NCBI RefSeq assembly: GCF_018598185.1 | Contig: NZ_JAHESC010000014.1 | Location: 62,001 to 126,000 of the forward strand | DNA from: Dawidia soli | GTDB lineage: Bacteria; Bacteroidota; Bacteroidia; Cytophagales; Cyclobacteriaceae | Direction: 5' to 3' | Length of the DNA: 64,000 bases | In this document: one piece after another, positions 43,258 to 52,980 of the stretch | How the letters are laid out: the number at the start of each line of letters is the position of its first letter | Numbering within the stretch: the first letter of the stretch is position 1 | Position numbers and translations under genes: made by a program | The notes under the pieces: generated by a model | Databases searched by the model: none | Told to the model about the DNA's origin: nothing | Seen by the model: only the letters and a program-made list of their open reading frames with translations

Positions 43258-45615
43258 CTAAAACCCGACGGTCAGCATGGCCATGAAGTTGGTGCCTGCC
43301 TGGGGAAAATAGTAGGCGACGCCGTCATACGAATACCCGTCGGACGAATATTCTACGTCAAACACGTTATTTACCAGCAGGCTCAGCTCGCAGCGTTTGA
43401 CCTGTTGGAGCGGCAGGCGATAGTTCAATCGCAGGTCGTTCACAAAATAACTGTCAAGGGTCAGCGTCTCGTTCTCGGTGTTGTCGAGGTATTGTTTGCC
43501 TACGTATTTCGCCAGCCAGGTGGCCTGAAAATTCCGGAAGGCATTCCATGTTGCCTGGCTGCCGGCGATCCATTCGGGCGACAGGATGATCGCGGTGTTT
43601 TTCTTTTCGGTGAGGTTGCCGGGATCGACCACGTAGTCCTGGTTACGGTTCACACTCCAGGTGGCGTTGGCCTGCCAGGCCAGGCGCTCGGTCAGCTTGA
43701 TGCCGCCAGAAACCTCGATGCCTGTACGATAGCTTTTGCCTACGTTGGCGCGGATGGGGTTGCCGACGTTGTCCAGACGACCCGTTAGTACCAGCTGGTC
43801 GGTGTAGTTCATGAGGTAATAGTTCACTTCCAGGTTGTAACGGGTGGCCTGACGCCGCCAGCCCATTTCGAGATTGCCCAGGCGTTCGTGTTTCGGTTTC
43901 TCGGTGCCGCCCAGGTAATCGGTGCGGTTCGGCTCGCGGTTGGCGATAGCATATGACCCGTACAGCATATCCCGCTCCGACACCGTGTAGCTTACACCGG
44001 CCTTTGGATTGAAGAAGTGGAAGGTGTCTTGGATGTCATAGGCGAGCTGATCATCTTCGACGCCGGACGTTTTGTAGTCCACCGTACGGTATTGCAGGTC
44101 GGCAAAAACGTTCAGGTTTTCGAGCACGTCGTAGTTCCACTTGGCGTAGATGTTAAGATCGTTTTTCCGGGCGTCGCCGTCGTAGTATTTATAGCCGGTA
44201 CGTACGTCGCCCATATACTGACCCCAGAGGATCTTGCCGTAGTGTTGGGCGTCGCCGTATTGGTTAAAGGCGCCGCCGAGTATGAACGTGGTTTTGTCCC
44301 GGTCGTAGTTCAGGGAGAAGGTACCGCCGTAGAATTTATTATCGAGCCACTTGCGTGTAACGAAGTCACCATACGTCAGTGCGGTGTCTCCCAGTACGAT
44401 GTCAGACAGGCCCAGGTCGGCAAAAGGTTTTGCTTGTTCGTATTGCTCATAGTAGCCGCGGCCGTAGGTATAATGCAGGGATGCGTTTACGTTCCAGGCA
44501 TCGTCCAGCTGTTGTGTGAGGTGAAGCTGATAGTGGTCCTGGCGGTATTCGTCCACCTGGTCGTCGTAATAGCCGATCACGTTCCAGTTCTCGTCGTAGA
44601 GGGCGCCGCACGAGTTAAAGGTGCGGTTTGTCTTCATGGTTTCCGCATCGATGCCGTTCCACGCCTGGTAGGTGCGCTCGTGGCCGCCAAAGGTAATGGC
44701 TTTGATCACGGTCTTCTTGCCGTAGTAGCCGCCGGCGATATAGTACGAGGACAGATCGGACTCGGCCCGGTCTATATATCCGTCGGAAAGGATCCGCGAT
44801 ACTTTGGCATCAAACGCCCAATGGTTGTTGATCAGCCCGGTACCGGCCTTGGCGGTATAACGCTGCGTGTTGAAAGATCCGGCGGCGACCATCACTTCGG
44901 CATAGGGGTCGGGTTGCAGCGACAGCGTCTGCAGGTTGACGGTACCGCCAAAGGAGCCGGCGCCGTTGGTGGACGTGCCGACACCGCGTTGTACCTGGAT
45001 GCTTTGTGTGGACGACGCGATATCGGGGATATCCACCCAGAAGGTGCCTTGCGACTCGCTGTCGTTGTAGGGTATACCGTTGATGGTTACGTTAATGCGC
45101 GTGGCGTCGCTGCCGCGGATACGCAGGCCGGTATAACCCACGCCGGCGCCGGCGTTGGAAGTGGTGACGAGCGAGGGTGTCCAGTTGAGCAAGAGCGGAA
45201 GGTCCTGGCCGAAGTTCTGGCGGGCCAGCTCGTCTTTGCTGACGTTGGTAAACGTCGTGGGGGTTTTGCGGTCGGCCCGCGTGGAAAGTACCACCACTTC
45301 ATCGGTGAGGGTATACGACGGGTCGAGCGTCAGCGTCAGCTGCTGGTCGGCGGTGACGGACACCTGCTCGGTGCGCTCGGTATAGCCGAGTGAACGGAGC
45401 ACGAGGGTATACTCGCCGGCGGGTACGCGGTCGAACCGGAAACGGCCGGCGGCGTCGGTAGTGGTATAGAACGACAGTCCTGAGAGCTGCAGCGTTGCGC
45501 CGACAATGGACTCCTGGTTTTTGCTGTCGCGGACGGTGCCGGTGACAGCAAAGCGTTGCGCATGCGCGCAAACAGACAACAGCACAATGGCTGCCATCAA
45601 TACATGCTTTAACAT
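43258..45615 (-). CDS. TonB-dependent outer-membrane receptor, probable thiamin or precursor uptake
   Basis: 785 residues from the ATG at 45615 (MLKHVLMAAIVLLSVCAHAQ signal peptide). A carboxypeptidase-regulatory-like domain (about 22-100), a plug (GLRIRGSDATRINVTINGIP, about 165-185) and a 22-strand-type barrel ending in an aromatic residue (AMLTVGF) follow. The leader carries a TPP riboswitch, so it should be made when thiamin pyrophosphate is scarce; the cargo is inferred from this. Receptors under THI elements are known in Bacteroidota. No thiamin synthesis gene adjoins it. Confidence 0.93.
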   Translation of the reverse strand: MLKHVLMAAIVLLSVCAHAQRFAVTGTVRDSKNQESIVGATLQLSGLSFYTTTDAAGRFRFDRVPAGEYTLVLRSLGYTERTEQVSVTADQQLTLTLDPSYTLTDEVVVLSTRADRKTPTTFTNVSKDELARQNFGQDLPLLLNWTPSLVTTSNAGAGVGYTGLRIRGSDATRINVTINGIPYNDSESQGTFWVDIPDIASSTQSIQVQRGVGTSTNGAGSFGGTVNLQTLSLQPDPYAEVMVAAGSFNTQRYTAKAGTGLINNHWAFDAKVSRILSDGYIDRAESDLSSYYIAGGYYGKKTVIKAITFGGHERTYQAWNGIDAETMKTNRTFNSCGALYDENWNVIGYYDDQVDEYRQDHYQLHLTQQLDDAWNVNASLHYTYGRGYYEQYEQAKPFADLGLSDIVLGDTALTYGDFVTRKWLDNKFYGGTFSLNYDRDKTTFILGGAFNQYGDAQHYGKILWGQYMGDVRTGYKYYDGDARKNDLNIYAKWNYDVLENLNVFADLQYRTVDYKTSGVEDDQLAYDIQDTFHFFNPKAGVSYTVSERDMLYGSYAIANREPNRTDYLGGTEKPKHERLGNLEMGWRRQATRYNLEVNYYLMNYTDQLVLTGRLDNVGNPIRANVGKSYRTGIEVSGGIKLTERLAWQANATWSVNRNQDYVVDPGNLTEKKNTAIILSPEWIAGSQATWNAFRNFQATWLAKYVGKQYLDNTENETLTLDSYFVNDLRLNYRLPLQQVKRCELSLLVNNVFDVEYSSDGYSYDGVAYYFPQAGTNFMAMLTVGF

Positions 45616-45681
45616 GGTATACTCTGTTGGTTTAAACCTGCAGCGCACAGGGGAATGCGCCTGCTTCCGTTTAACCTTGCC

Positions 45682-45760
45682 TTCCCTTCGGCCGCATTAC
45701 CGGCATCAGGTTCATTGGGTATGATCTCAGCCCGTTATATTAAGGCACCCCTGCCCCGGA
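45682..45760 (-). promoter_or_regulatory. TPP riboswitch (THI element)
   Basis: On the minus strand the conserved blocks occur in order: GGGGTGCC, GGGCTGAGATCATACCC, GAACCTGAT, GGTAATG and GAAGGGAA. These are the pyrimidine- and pyrophosphate-sensing arms of the TPP aptamer. Between the aptamer and the ATG (45615) lies about 66 nt, including a GC-rich hairpin around GCGCATTCCCCTGTGCGC, which may be part of the expression platform. Control is probably at translation or termination; the sequence does not settle which. Confidence 0.93.
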
Positions 45761-45779
45761 TCTTTCACCGAAGCTGGGG

Positions 45780-45812
45780 CAAAGGTAATAGTGTCTAAAT
45801 TGATTTTGCAAA
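45780..45812 (-). promoter_or_regulatory. Promoter of the TPP-controlled receptor gene
   Basis: On the minus strand TTTG (45812-45809), a 21-bp spacer and TACCTTTG (45787-45780) form a near-perfect Bacteroidota promoter, placed about 20 bp upstream of the aptamer. Confidence 0.8.
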
Positions 45813-45869
45813 AAAACTTTCCCCACGCGCGCGCAGCCCGTATCTTTCGGATAGGTAATCCGCCCTTTT

Positions 45870-46388
45870 ATGTCCACAACCTTGTCCGCTTACAAAGCCA
45901 TTATCAACAAACGGTCACTTGACATCACGGAAACGGAAGACGGTTACACCGTCAACGGGGCGGCCTTGCAGCCTGACATTTTGCCGATGGGCGACGGCTA
46001 TTTTCACATCCTTCTGGAAAACAAAAGCTACCGTGCCGAGGTAGTGAAGGCCGATGCGACCGCCAAGTCGTTCACCTTTAAGATCAACAACAAGCCGTAC
46101 ACGGTAGAGGTGAAAGACAAGTTCGACCTGTTGCTGGAAAAGATGGGCATGAACAGCGCTTCGTCGGGCAAGATCAATTCGTTGCGTGCCCCCATGCCGG
46201 GACTGATCATCGACCTGAAGGTGAAACAGGGCGATGCGGTGAAATTGAACGACCCGCTGCTGATCCTCGAGGCCATGAAAATGGAGAACATCCTGAAATC
46301 GCCGGGCGAGGGCATTGTCAAAACGCTCAAAATCAAGAAAGGCGACAGTGTGGAGAAGAACCAGGTACTGATCGAATTCCAGGATTGA
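45870..46388 (+). CDS. Biotin carboxyl carrier protein subunit
   Basis: 172 residues. The C-terminal biotinyl domain has the EAMKMEN lysine motif (Lys biotinylated) within LRAPMPGLIIDLKVKQGDAV ... EAMKMENILKSPGEG. The N-terminal 90 residues are a beta-rich domain typical of carriers for propionyl-CoA or related carboxylases in Bacteroidota. No carboxylase subunit adjoins it. TATCTTTC, 22 bp before the ATG, is a possible -7 element. Confidence 0.92.
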   Translation: MSTTLSAYKAIINKRSLDITETEDGYTVNGAALQPDILPMGDGYFHILLENKSYRAEVVKADATAKSFTFKINNKPYTVEVKDKFDLLLEKMGMNSASSGKINSLRAPMPGLIIDLKVKQGDAVKLNDPLLILEAMKMENILKSPGEGIVKTLKIKKGDSVEKNQVLIEFQD

Positions 46389-46455
46389 TTTTCCAAATCC
46401 ACCTCAAATGGAATATATTGCGGCCGTTTTGGCCAGGCAATCCTAAATCCTACGA

Positions 46456-47163
46456 ATGAAGTACAAGCGTATCCTCCTCAAACTCAGTGGTGAAGCCCTG
46501 CAGGGGTCGTCGAAGAATACGAACGTCGACCCGACTGTTCTCGAACAATACTGCGGCGAAATCAAGGCGCTGAAAGACCAGGGAGTGGAAATTGCCATCG
46601 TGATCGGCGGTGGTAACATCTTCCGCGGTGGTCAGGCCGAAGCGCTCGGCATCGATCGCGTTCAGGGCGATTATATGGGTATGTTGGCAACGGTCATCAA
46701 CGCCATGGCGCTGCAAAGCGCGCTGGAACGTCACGGCATGTTTACACGGCTGATGTCTGGCATCAAGATGGAGCAGGTATGCGAGCCGTTCATTCGCCGC
46801 CGGGCGATCCGTCACCTGGAAAAAGGCCGCATCGTGATCTTCGGCGCCGGCATCGGCAACCCGTACTTCACCACCGACTCGACGGCTGCGCTGCGCGCGG
46901 TAGAAGTTCAGGCCAACGTGGTGCTGAAAGGCACGCGCGTAGACGGTGTGTACACGGCAGACCCCGAGAAGTATCCGGACGCCGTGCGCTACAACACGCT
47001 CTCCTTCCAGGAAGCGTACGAAAAGAATCTCAACATCATGGACATGACGGCGTTCACGCTCTGCAAGGAGAACAACCTGCCGATCATTGTTTTTGATATG
47101 AATAAAAAGGGCAACCTGTTAACCGTCGTGAAAGGCGAAGAAGCGGGTACGCTGATCAGCTAA
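46456..47163 (+). CDS. pyrH: UMP kinase
   Basis: 235 residues of the bacterial hexameric UMP kinase. [13 protein letters not shown] (N-terminal phosphate motif), [24 protein letters not shown] and [16 protein letters not shown] are typical. It phosphorylates UMP to UDP in the cytosol. frr follows after 65 bp, the usual order pyrH-frr. Confidence 0.97.
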   Translation: MKYKRILLKLSGEALQGSSKNTNVDPTVLEQYCGEIKALKDQGVEIAIVIGGGNIFRGGQAEALGIDRVQGDYMGMLATVINAMALQSALERHGMFTRLMSGIKMEQVCEPFIRRRAIRHLEKGRIVIFGAGIGNPYFTTDSTAALRAVEVQANVVLKGTRVDGVYTADPEKYPDAVRYNTLSFQEAYEKNLNIMDMTAFTLCKENNLPIIVFDMNKKGNLLTVVKGEEAGTLIS

Positions 47164-47228
47164 GCGCTGCGGGCGGTGTGTATTTCACGCCGACTCGTTA
47201 TATTTATAGCCCAAGTCGAATAATTTGT

Positions 47229-47783
47229 ATGGAAGAGATAGAACTATACCTGGAGGAAGCCCAGGAATCCATGACGAAAGCTTTGACGCACGTGGGTCAT
47301 GAATTGACCAAGATCCGTGCGGGAAAAGCCAGCCCTTCTATGTTGGATGGCATCCAGGTTGCCTACTACGGCGCAACATCGCCACTCAACCAGGTGGCCT
47401 CGGTGACTACACCCGATGCCCGTACCATCTTTATCAAGCCCTGGGAACGCGGCATGATCGTGGAAATCGAACGTTCCATTATGAACGCCAACCTGGGCCT
47501 CAACCCGCAGAACGACGGCCAGCAGGTGATTATCAACGTGCCCATGCTGACGGAAGAGCGCAGAAAACAACTGGTAAAACAAGTGAGCCAGGAATGCGAG
47601 GCGGGCAAAGTGAGCCTTCGCAGCGTACGCAAAGAAACCAATGAAATGCTGAAGAAGATCAAAGGCGTGTCGGAAGACGACGTGAAGAATGCCGAGGAGA
47701 AAGTGCAGAAGATGACGGACGACTTCAGCAGCAAGATCGACGCCCTCATGAAAAAGAAAGAGGCGGAGATCATGACTGTTTAA
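47229..47783 (+). CDS. frr: Ribosome recycling factor
   Basis: 184 residues from the ATG at 47229 (MEEIELY). Characteristic stretches are LTKIRAGKASPSMLDGIQV, YYGATSPLNQVASVTTPDAR and RKQLVKQVSQECEAGKVSLR. It splits the post-termination ribosome with EF-G. The in-frame extension to 47178 lies in the pyrH-frr gap and is not conserved-looking. A terminator follows. Confidence 0.97.
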   Translation: MEEIELYLEEAQESMTKALTHVGHELTKIRAGKASPSMLDGIQVAYYGATSPLNQVASVTTPDARTIFIKPWERGMIVEIERSIMNANLGLNPQNDGQQVIINVPMLTEERRKQLVKQVSQECEAGKVSLRSVRKETNEMLKKIKGVSEDDVKNAEEKVQKMTDDFSSKIDALMKKKEAEIMTV

Positions 47784-47820
47784 CGATGACCCATTAGCCC
47801 ATCAATCAACCCATAACCCT

Positions 47821-47849
47821 AAAAGGCTGCCCACCGGCAGTCTTTTTTT
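47821..47849 (+). terminator. Terminator after pyrH-frr
   Basis: AAGGCTGCC pairs with GGCAGTCTT around the loop CACC, followed by seven T residues. Confidence 0.85.
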
Positions 47850-47921
47850 ACTTACGATGATAGATGATTACTAACCGGCAGTTTTTAATTCGCTGCACCA
47901 TTGCTCGACCCCAACTCGTTG

Positions 47922-48134
47922 TTAGAGTCCCGAGGCTGTATTGAAATGCGCTCTACTCAAATGAGCATCTTCCACAGTCAACAGATTGTAACCGCGTTCT
48001 TTTGCAATGCCCGCTTGGACAAGATTCTTGAACTCTAAACTAGCTTTCTCGAACTCCTTGATCTTTGGGTCATTCTCAAACTTCTCAGTCGCCGTTGTGA
48101 GCGTGTTTATCAGTTTGTCTTCAATAGTCCCCAT
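47922..48134 (-). CDS. Small protein of unknown function, partner of the Clp-fold protease
   Basis: 70 residues, mostly helical and charged (KLINTLTTATEKFENDPKIK, EFEKASLEFKNLVQAGIAK). No signal peptide, TM segment or known domain. Its start is two bases past the protease stop, so it is the second gene of a two-gene unit and may regulate the protease. AT-rich like its partner. Confidence 0.6.
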   Translation of the reverse strand: MGTIEDKLINTLTTATEKFENDPKIKEFEKASLEFKNLVQAGIAKERGYNLLTVEDAHLSRAHFNTASGL

Positions 48135-48136
48135 AG

Positions 48137-49012
48137 CTAAACGAATTTTCTAGTTTGTACAAAAATAGGAAATTTATTTTTCGATACATAATCAGCTAGA
48201 AGCTCATAATAAGACCTTATCAAAGGCCGGCTTTCTGCCTTGCTGTAGTCTTCAATTTGCAATTTGAGTTCCTTATCTAACGTTTCAATATTGATTGGTC
48301 GGCCATGCGACTTCCAACGATTGTTGTCGCTCAGCATATCTGCAATTTCCTTAGCTCGGTCAAGCTTCTGGACCTCCGTCACCGGCTGCCCTTGCAACTG
48401 AGGATTAGTGTGATGAACATTCCAATTCTTAAACTTGTACTTTACAAGCCACTTCTTTAAAAGATCTATCGTTAGTTCCTTTGCCTGTTCGTAGCCTCGC
48501 AATTCAGCTAAGTCAAAATCTTTTAAAATTAGGAACTCCGCCTGGCTCATTTGCCCATTTTTTGCCTTCTCGAGCAACTCGTTTACTTTATCAAGATATC
48601 CTAAGGCAGCAACAAATTTGCCCTCCTTATTTTGAACTTGAGGATCAATCGGCCCCAACACTGACAAGTAATCCATGTAAATATTATCACCACTCATGCA
48701 AAAAATCGTGCCCGCACTGAAAGCGTAATCAGGAACGAGGAAATTCACCTCTTTATAGTGATGTCTTATAATGTTGACATATCGTTCAACAGCAATGGCG
48801 CTTCCGCCACCTGTTGTCAAGATAATGAGCAGCTTTTCCTTTTTTGCTTTATCAGTAGCCAATTCTTCAATAATCTGAAGAATTGAATTTTCAATCCCGT
48901 CTTGAATTGGACCGTAGTAAACGAGGACATCACTATCAAAATGCTTTTCTATCTCAATTAGCCTTTTTGTTAGCAATTCTTGGATCGAAGTATCAACTGC
49001 TGGATTCATCAA
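48137..49012 (-). CDS. SDH-family Clp-fold serine proteinase
   Basis: 291 residues, cytosolic (no TM helix). LLIILTTGGGSAIAVERYVN forms the oxyanion part, DYAFSAGTIFCMSGDNIYMD the nucleophile Ser99, and LGPIDPQ (119-125) the motif shared by SppA/ClpP-like serine dehydrogenase proteinases. The C-terminal half is helical and lacks a known domain. It is a low-GC insert between frr and rodA, with a small partner gene. The biological role is unknown; relatives are often in accessory regions. Confidence 0.82.
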   Translation of the reverse strand: MMNPAVDTSIQELLTKRLIEIEKHFDSDVLVYYGPIQDGIENSILQIIEELATDKAKKEKLLIILTTGGGSAIAVERYVNIIRHHYKEVNFLVPDYAFSAGTIFCMSGDNIYMDYLSVLGPIDPQVQNKEGKFVAALGYLDKVNELLEKAKNGQMSQAEFLILKDFDLAELRGYEQAKELTIDLLKKWLVKYKFKNWNVHHTNPQLQGQPVTEVQKLDRAKEIADMLSDNNRWKSHGRPINIETLDKELKLQIEDYSKAESRPLIRSYYELLADYVSKNKFPIFVQTRKFV

Positions 49013-49304
49013 AGTAATTTTTAATCACCGCTATTCGTTAAAAGCTAGACATTGCCACCATCAATATACAAACGTTTACGCGATTTTTCATATACCAATT
49101 TCTTATCAAAATTGACATATTTGATCTTTGAGGGAATAATTTACTCCATGTACGTGTCGGTGGACTTCGGAGTTACTATTATATAGTGAAATACAAAATA
49201 CAATTTTAACTCACTGACCTTTAATACTTTATCAATATCTCCCTAGAAATTCCTTTTCAACGGAGGCGCACCAGAACTATAAAAAACTCTAAAATATAGA
49301 GAGA

Positions 49305-50582
49305 TTACAATCGTTGCAGTACGTGCATCCGGTGCGCATCCAGCTTCAGCAAAATAAACAGCAACGCCGTGAAGGCCCACAGCGACGAACCGCCGTAGCT
49401 GAAGAACGGCAGGGGTATGCCGATCACCGGAAAGAGACCAATGGTCATGGCAATATTGGTCGCAAAGTGGAAGAAAAATATACACGCCACGGAGTAGCCA
49501 TACACGCGCGCAAAGCGGTTCTTCTGTCGCTCGGCGAGGAATACAACCCGGAAGAGCAAGGCCATGAAGAGCCCCACCATGATCAGGCTGCCGAGCCAGC
49601 CGTACTCTTCACCAATGGTACAAAAGATGAAGTCGGTATATTGTTCGGGTACGAATTTGAGCTTGGTCTGTGTGCCTTTCAAAAAACCCTTGCCGATAAC
49701 GCCGCCCGAACCGATCGCCACCTTGGACTGGTACACGTGGTAGCCTGCGCCTAATTGATCAAGGTCGGGATTGAGCAGCACCATCACGCGACGCTGATGG
49801 TGGGGCTCCAGCAGGTTGGAGAAAATAAACTCCACGCTTAGGATAGTCACTACAAGCACCGCCGCGCCGACGGTAATGACGATCAGTCGTTTTATTTTCT
49901 TGCGGCGGTTCATAAAGATTGTCATCGCCCACGCGGCGCCAATGGCTCCGAACAGGTACCAGTTGTTCTCTACCAGCAGTGTAAGGATAAAGATGACGGC
50001 TACCCCCAGGCCTACCAGCAGCAGGAACGGCGACATGCCTTCGCGGTACAGTACAAGCAGGAACACAAGGAACACCATGGCCGTACCGTAGTCTTTCTGC
50101 ATCAGGATGAGGAGGATCGGGCCGCCGATCAGCGCAAAGACGGCTGCCTGGTTGCGGATGTTATCCATGCGAAAACCGATCGTGCCCATAAACTTCGCTA
50201 CGGCAAGCGCAGTGGCGAACTTGGCAAACTCCGAGGGCTGTACGCCAAAGGAGCCGAAGCCCAGCCAGGACCGGTTGCCGCCCACTTCTTTACCGATGAA
50301 GGGCACCAGCAACAGCAGGAACATGATGAGGCCGTATATAATATAGGCGAAGGCTTCGTAGAAGCGCATGTCGATGATCAGGATCGCCAGGATCAGGAAG
50401 ACGGAGGTGACGATGAACATCAACTGCCGGCCCGAGTTGATCGAGAAGTCGAAGATGGACTGATGCTCGTCGTAGGTAGCGGAATATATGTTCAGCCAGC
50501 CCCAGAACACCATGAAGCCATAGATCATCACCGTGACCCAGTCTATCTTATTGGTTATGATCTCTTCTCTTTCTCTTCTCAC
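49305..50582 (-). CDS. rodA: Rod-shape peptidoglycan polymerase RodA
   Basis: 425 residues, ten TM helices of the SEDS family. Signatures: GGNRSWLGFGSFGVQPSEFA (early), TDFIFCTIGEEYGWLGSL and PLPFFSYGGSSLWAF near the C-terminus. It polymerises glycan strands with PBP2 in the elongasome. Last gene of the mre operon, 25 bp after mrdA. Confidence 0.97.
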   Translation of the reverse strand: MRREREEIITNKIDWVTVMIYGFMVFWGWLNIYSATYDEHQSIFDFSINSGRQLMFIVTSVFLILAILIIDMRFYEAFAYIIYGLIMFLLLLVPFIGKEVGGNRSWLGFGSFGVQPSEFAKFATALAVAKFMGTIGFRMDNIRNQAAVFALIGGPILLILMQKDYGTAMVFLVFLLVLYREGMSPFLLLVGLGVAVIFILTLLVENNWYLFGAIGAAWAMTIFMNRRKKIKRLIVITVGAAVLVVTILSVEFIFSNLLEPHHQRRVMVLLNPDLDQLGAGYHVYQSKVAIGSGGVIGKGFLKGTQTKLKFVPEQYTDFIFCTIGEEYGWLGSLIMVGLFMALLFRVVFLAERQKNRFARVYGYSVACIFFFHFATNIAMTIGLFPVIGIPLPFFSYGGSSLWAFTALLFILLKLDAHRMHVLQRL

Positions 50583-50607
50583 GGTATCGTTCCGTTATGC
50601 GATAGTG

Positions 50608-52428
50608 TTATTCGAATTTCCCTTTCAGCACATAGTCTTCGATATTGGGGCGCTGTGTTCCCCCCAGCAGGTATTTCTCGATCATGAGGCTGGCGATAGA
50701 CGCGGCGGCGCGGCCACCCTGACCGGAATACTCTACATATACCGATACGGCGATCTTCGGATTCACGCGGGGCGCAAAAGCGATGAACACGGAGTGGTCG
50801 GACTTTGGTTCGTTCTGCACGGTACCGGTCTTGCCGCACACCACGATGTCTTTCAGCTTGGCGCGATATTGTGCCGTGCCCGACTCTACCACCTGGCGCA
50901 TGGCATCGGCGGCGATGCGAAAATTGGCGGAGTCGATCGTGGTATAGTGCCGCTCGGTATACTGCGGCAGTGGTACGCCGCTGTTGCCGATCGACTTTAT
51001 CAGGTGCGGGGTAATGTAATAGCCTTTGTTGGCAATGGTGGCGGCGAAATTGGCCATCTGCAACGGTACCACCAGGTTCTCACCTTCGCCGATGGCGATG
51101 GAGTAGATGTTCGAGAACTTCCACGGGCGGCCGGTATAGGCCCGGTCGTAGTATGCCGGGCTTGGTACCAGGCCGCGTTTCTCGTTGGGCAGGTCGATGC
51201 CCAGGCGTTTGCCGAAACCAAAGCTCATGATGTGTTTGTCCCACTCTTCCAGGCCGATGCGTGTGTCGTCAAACGGGTTGTTGGCTTTGCCCTTCTGCAA
51301 CATGCGCCGCAGCACTTCGCGGAAGTAGGGGTTGCACGAGTTGGTGATCGCGCCGCGCAGGTCTTCGTTGGTATGCGCGCCGTGGCAGTTGATGATGGAA
51401 CGGTCGCAGCGTATGCGTGTTTCCGGTGTAATTACTCCTTCCTGCAGCGCCACCATGGCTTGCGCCACTTTGAAGATAGAGCCCGGCCGATACTGGGCCA
51501 TGAGCGGACGATTGAACAACGGCTTGAGACTGTCGTTGCTGATGAGCACGAAGTTCTCGCTATAATTCTTACCTGTAAGTAGGTTAGGGTCGTATGACGG
51601 TCCTGACACCATGGCCAGAATTTCTCCCGACGACGGCTCGATGGCAATGATACTACCGGCCTTTCCTTTCATGAGGAACTCGCCATACTCTTGCAGTGTC
51701 AGGTCGATCGTGGATGTAAGGTCCTGACCCGGCACAGAGAGTGTATCATACTTGCCTTCTTCATACGCGCCTTTGATTACGCCGTCCTTGTTGCGCATAA
51801 GGTATTTGACGCCACGTGTGCCGCGTAGGTACTGTTCATAATACGCTTCAATACCGCTCTTGCCAATGTAGTCTCCCTGGCGGTAGAAATGTTCCTTTTG
51901 ATTGTCCAGCTGACGTTTGGAGATCTCGCTAACGTAGCCGATGGCGTTGGCGGCGGCGGTACTGGCATACGCGCGCGTGGTCCGCACCTGGATGAAGAAG
52001 CCCCGGAACTCGTCGATGTTATCCTGGATGCGCGCCAGATCATAGTTGGACAACTGGCGGATGAACGGGTAGGGCTGCAGCTCGTTGGCCTTGCGGTTTC
52101 TGATCTCGGTGTGAAAGCCTTTGAACAGGGCGCGCAGCTGGTCCTGGCTGATCTCAAACACCTGGCAGAAGCGGGCGCTGTCGAGATTCTTCACCTCGCG
52201 CAAAATGATCATGAGGTCAAACTCCGGGTTGTTGTACACGATGAGCTTGCCGTTGCGGTCTTTGATGATCCCGCGAATAGGGTATTGTACCTCTTTGCGG
52301 ATAGCGTTTACGTCCGCGAGGTTTTTGTAGCTGTCTTCGATGATCTGGATAAAAAATAGCTTTACCAGGAACACAAAGCCTATCAGCACGAATACAAATT
52401 GTATGATTTCCTTCCTGCCTTCGTTCAT
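50608..52428 (-). CDS. mrdA: Penicillin-binding protein 2 (transpeptidase)
   Basis: 606 residues: one N-terminal TM helix (FVFVLIGFVFLVKLFFIQII), a pedestal domain, and a transpeptidase domain with SIFK (Ser317, Lys320) and CGKTGT near residue 540. It crosslinks peptidoglycan beside RodA on the periplasmic face. Follows mreD by 39 bp. Confidence 0.96.
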   Translation of the reverse strand: MNEGRKEIIQFVFVLIGFVFLVKLFFIQIIEDSYKNLADVNAIRKEVQYPIRGIIKDRNGKLIVYNNPEFDLMIILREVKNLDSARFCQVFEISQDQLRALFKGFHTEIRNRKANELQPYPFIRQLSNYDLARIQDNIDEFRGFFIQVRTTRAYASTAAANAIGYVSEISKRQLDNQKEHFYRQGDYIGKSGIEAYYEQYLRGTRGVKYLMRNKDGVIKGAYEEGKYDTLSVPGQDLTSTIDLTLQEYGEFLMKGKAGSIIAIEPSSGEILAMVSGPSYDPNLLTGKNYSENFVLISNDSLKPLFNRPLMAQYRPGSIFKVAQAMVALQEGVITPETRIRCDRSIINCHGAHTNEDLRGAITNSCNPYFREVLRRMLQKGKANNPFDDTRIGLEEWDKHIMSFGFGKRLGIDLPNEKRGLVPSPAYYDRAYTGRPWKFSNIYSIAIGEGENLVVPLQMANFAATIANKGYYITPHLIKSIGNSGVPLPQYTERHYTTIDSANFRIAADAMRQVVESGTAQYRAKLKDIVVCGKTGTVQNEPKSDHSVFIAFAPRVNPKIAVSVYVEYSGQGGRAAASIASLMIEKYLLGGTQRPNIEDYVLKGKFE

Positions 52429-52467
52429 GTCGTTTCTCCAAATTTTAGCAGTGCGTCACCAGACGTC

Positions 52468-52980
52468 TTAGCGCCTTCTGCCAGGAAACAAAAATTGCGC
52501 GATTAAAATTACCAGCGTGGTAAAAAATGTGCTCACGATGCTCTTCCACAACGTGAACCAGAACATTCCGAAACCACCTGCTTCCATATAGAACAGCATG
52601 AGGTGGTGAATGAACACCAGCGGCAACGCATATACGACAAACCATTGAAAGCCGCCCAGGGCCATGGACGGCGTGACGTTGCTGTCATAGCCGCCTTGCG
52701 GTGTGATGGAGCTTAGCCAATAGTTGCGTACGTACATTACAAACACACAAGCAAAGGCATGCAAGCCGATGCTTTCATAGAACATGTCGACAGCAAAGCC
52801 CATGACGAAGCCGATGCCCATCAGCGTAAGCGGATTGGTCTCTACCGGCAGCAGCAACAGGTATGCTACATACAAAAAGCAGAAGGCGGTGTGAAACAAC
52901 ACCACGTTCTGGAGGATCATTACCTGGTACAGCAGGTAAACAAAAAACGCTATGATTTGGGGAATGCCGATCCTGCTCAT
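52468..52980 (-). CDS. mreD: Rod-shape-determining protein MreD
   Basis: 170 residues with five to six TM helices; MGIGFVMGFAVDMFYESIGLH is the usual conserved stretch. Its ATG overlaps the mreC stop (ATGA). Inner-membrane part of the elongasome. Confidence 0.9.
   Translation of the reverse strand: MSRIGIPQIIAFFVYLLYQVMILQNVVLFHTAFCFLYVAYLLLLPVETNPLTLMGIGFVMGFAVDMFYESIGLHAFACVFVMYVRNYWLSSITPQGGYDSNVTPSMALGGFQWFVVYALPLVFIHHLMLFYMEAGGFGMFWFTLWKSIVSTFFTTLVILIAQFLFPGRRR

Noticed and set aside
44017-45393. 458-residue open frame on the plus strand
   Set aside because: It lies opposite the TonB-dependent receptor gene, is low-complexity Val/Gly-rich, and has no domain; the receptor frame is clearly the coding one.
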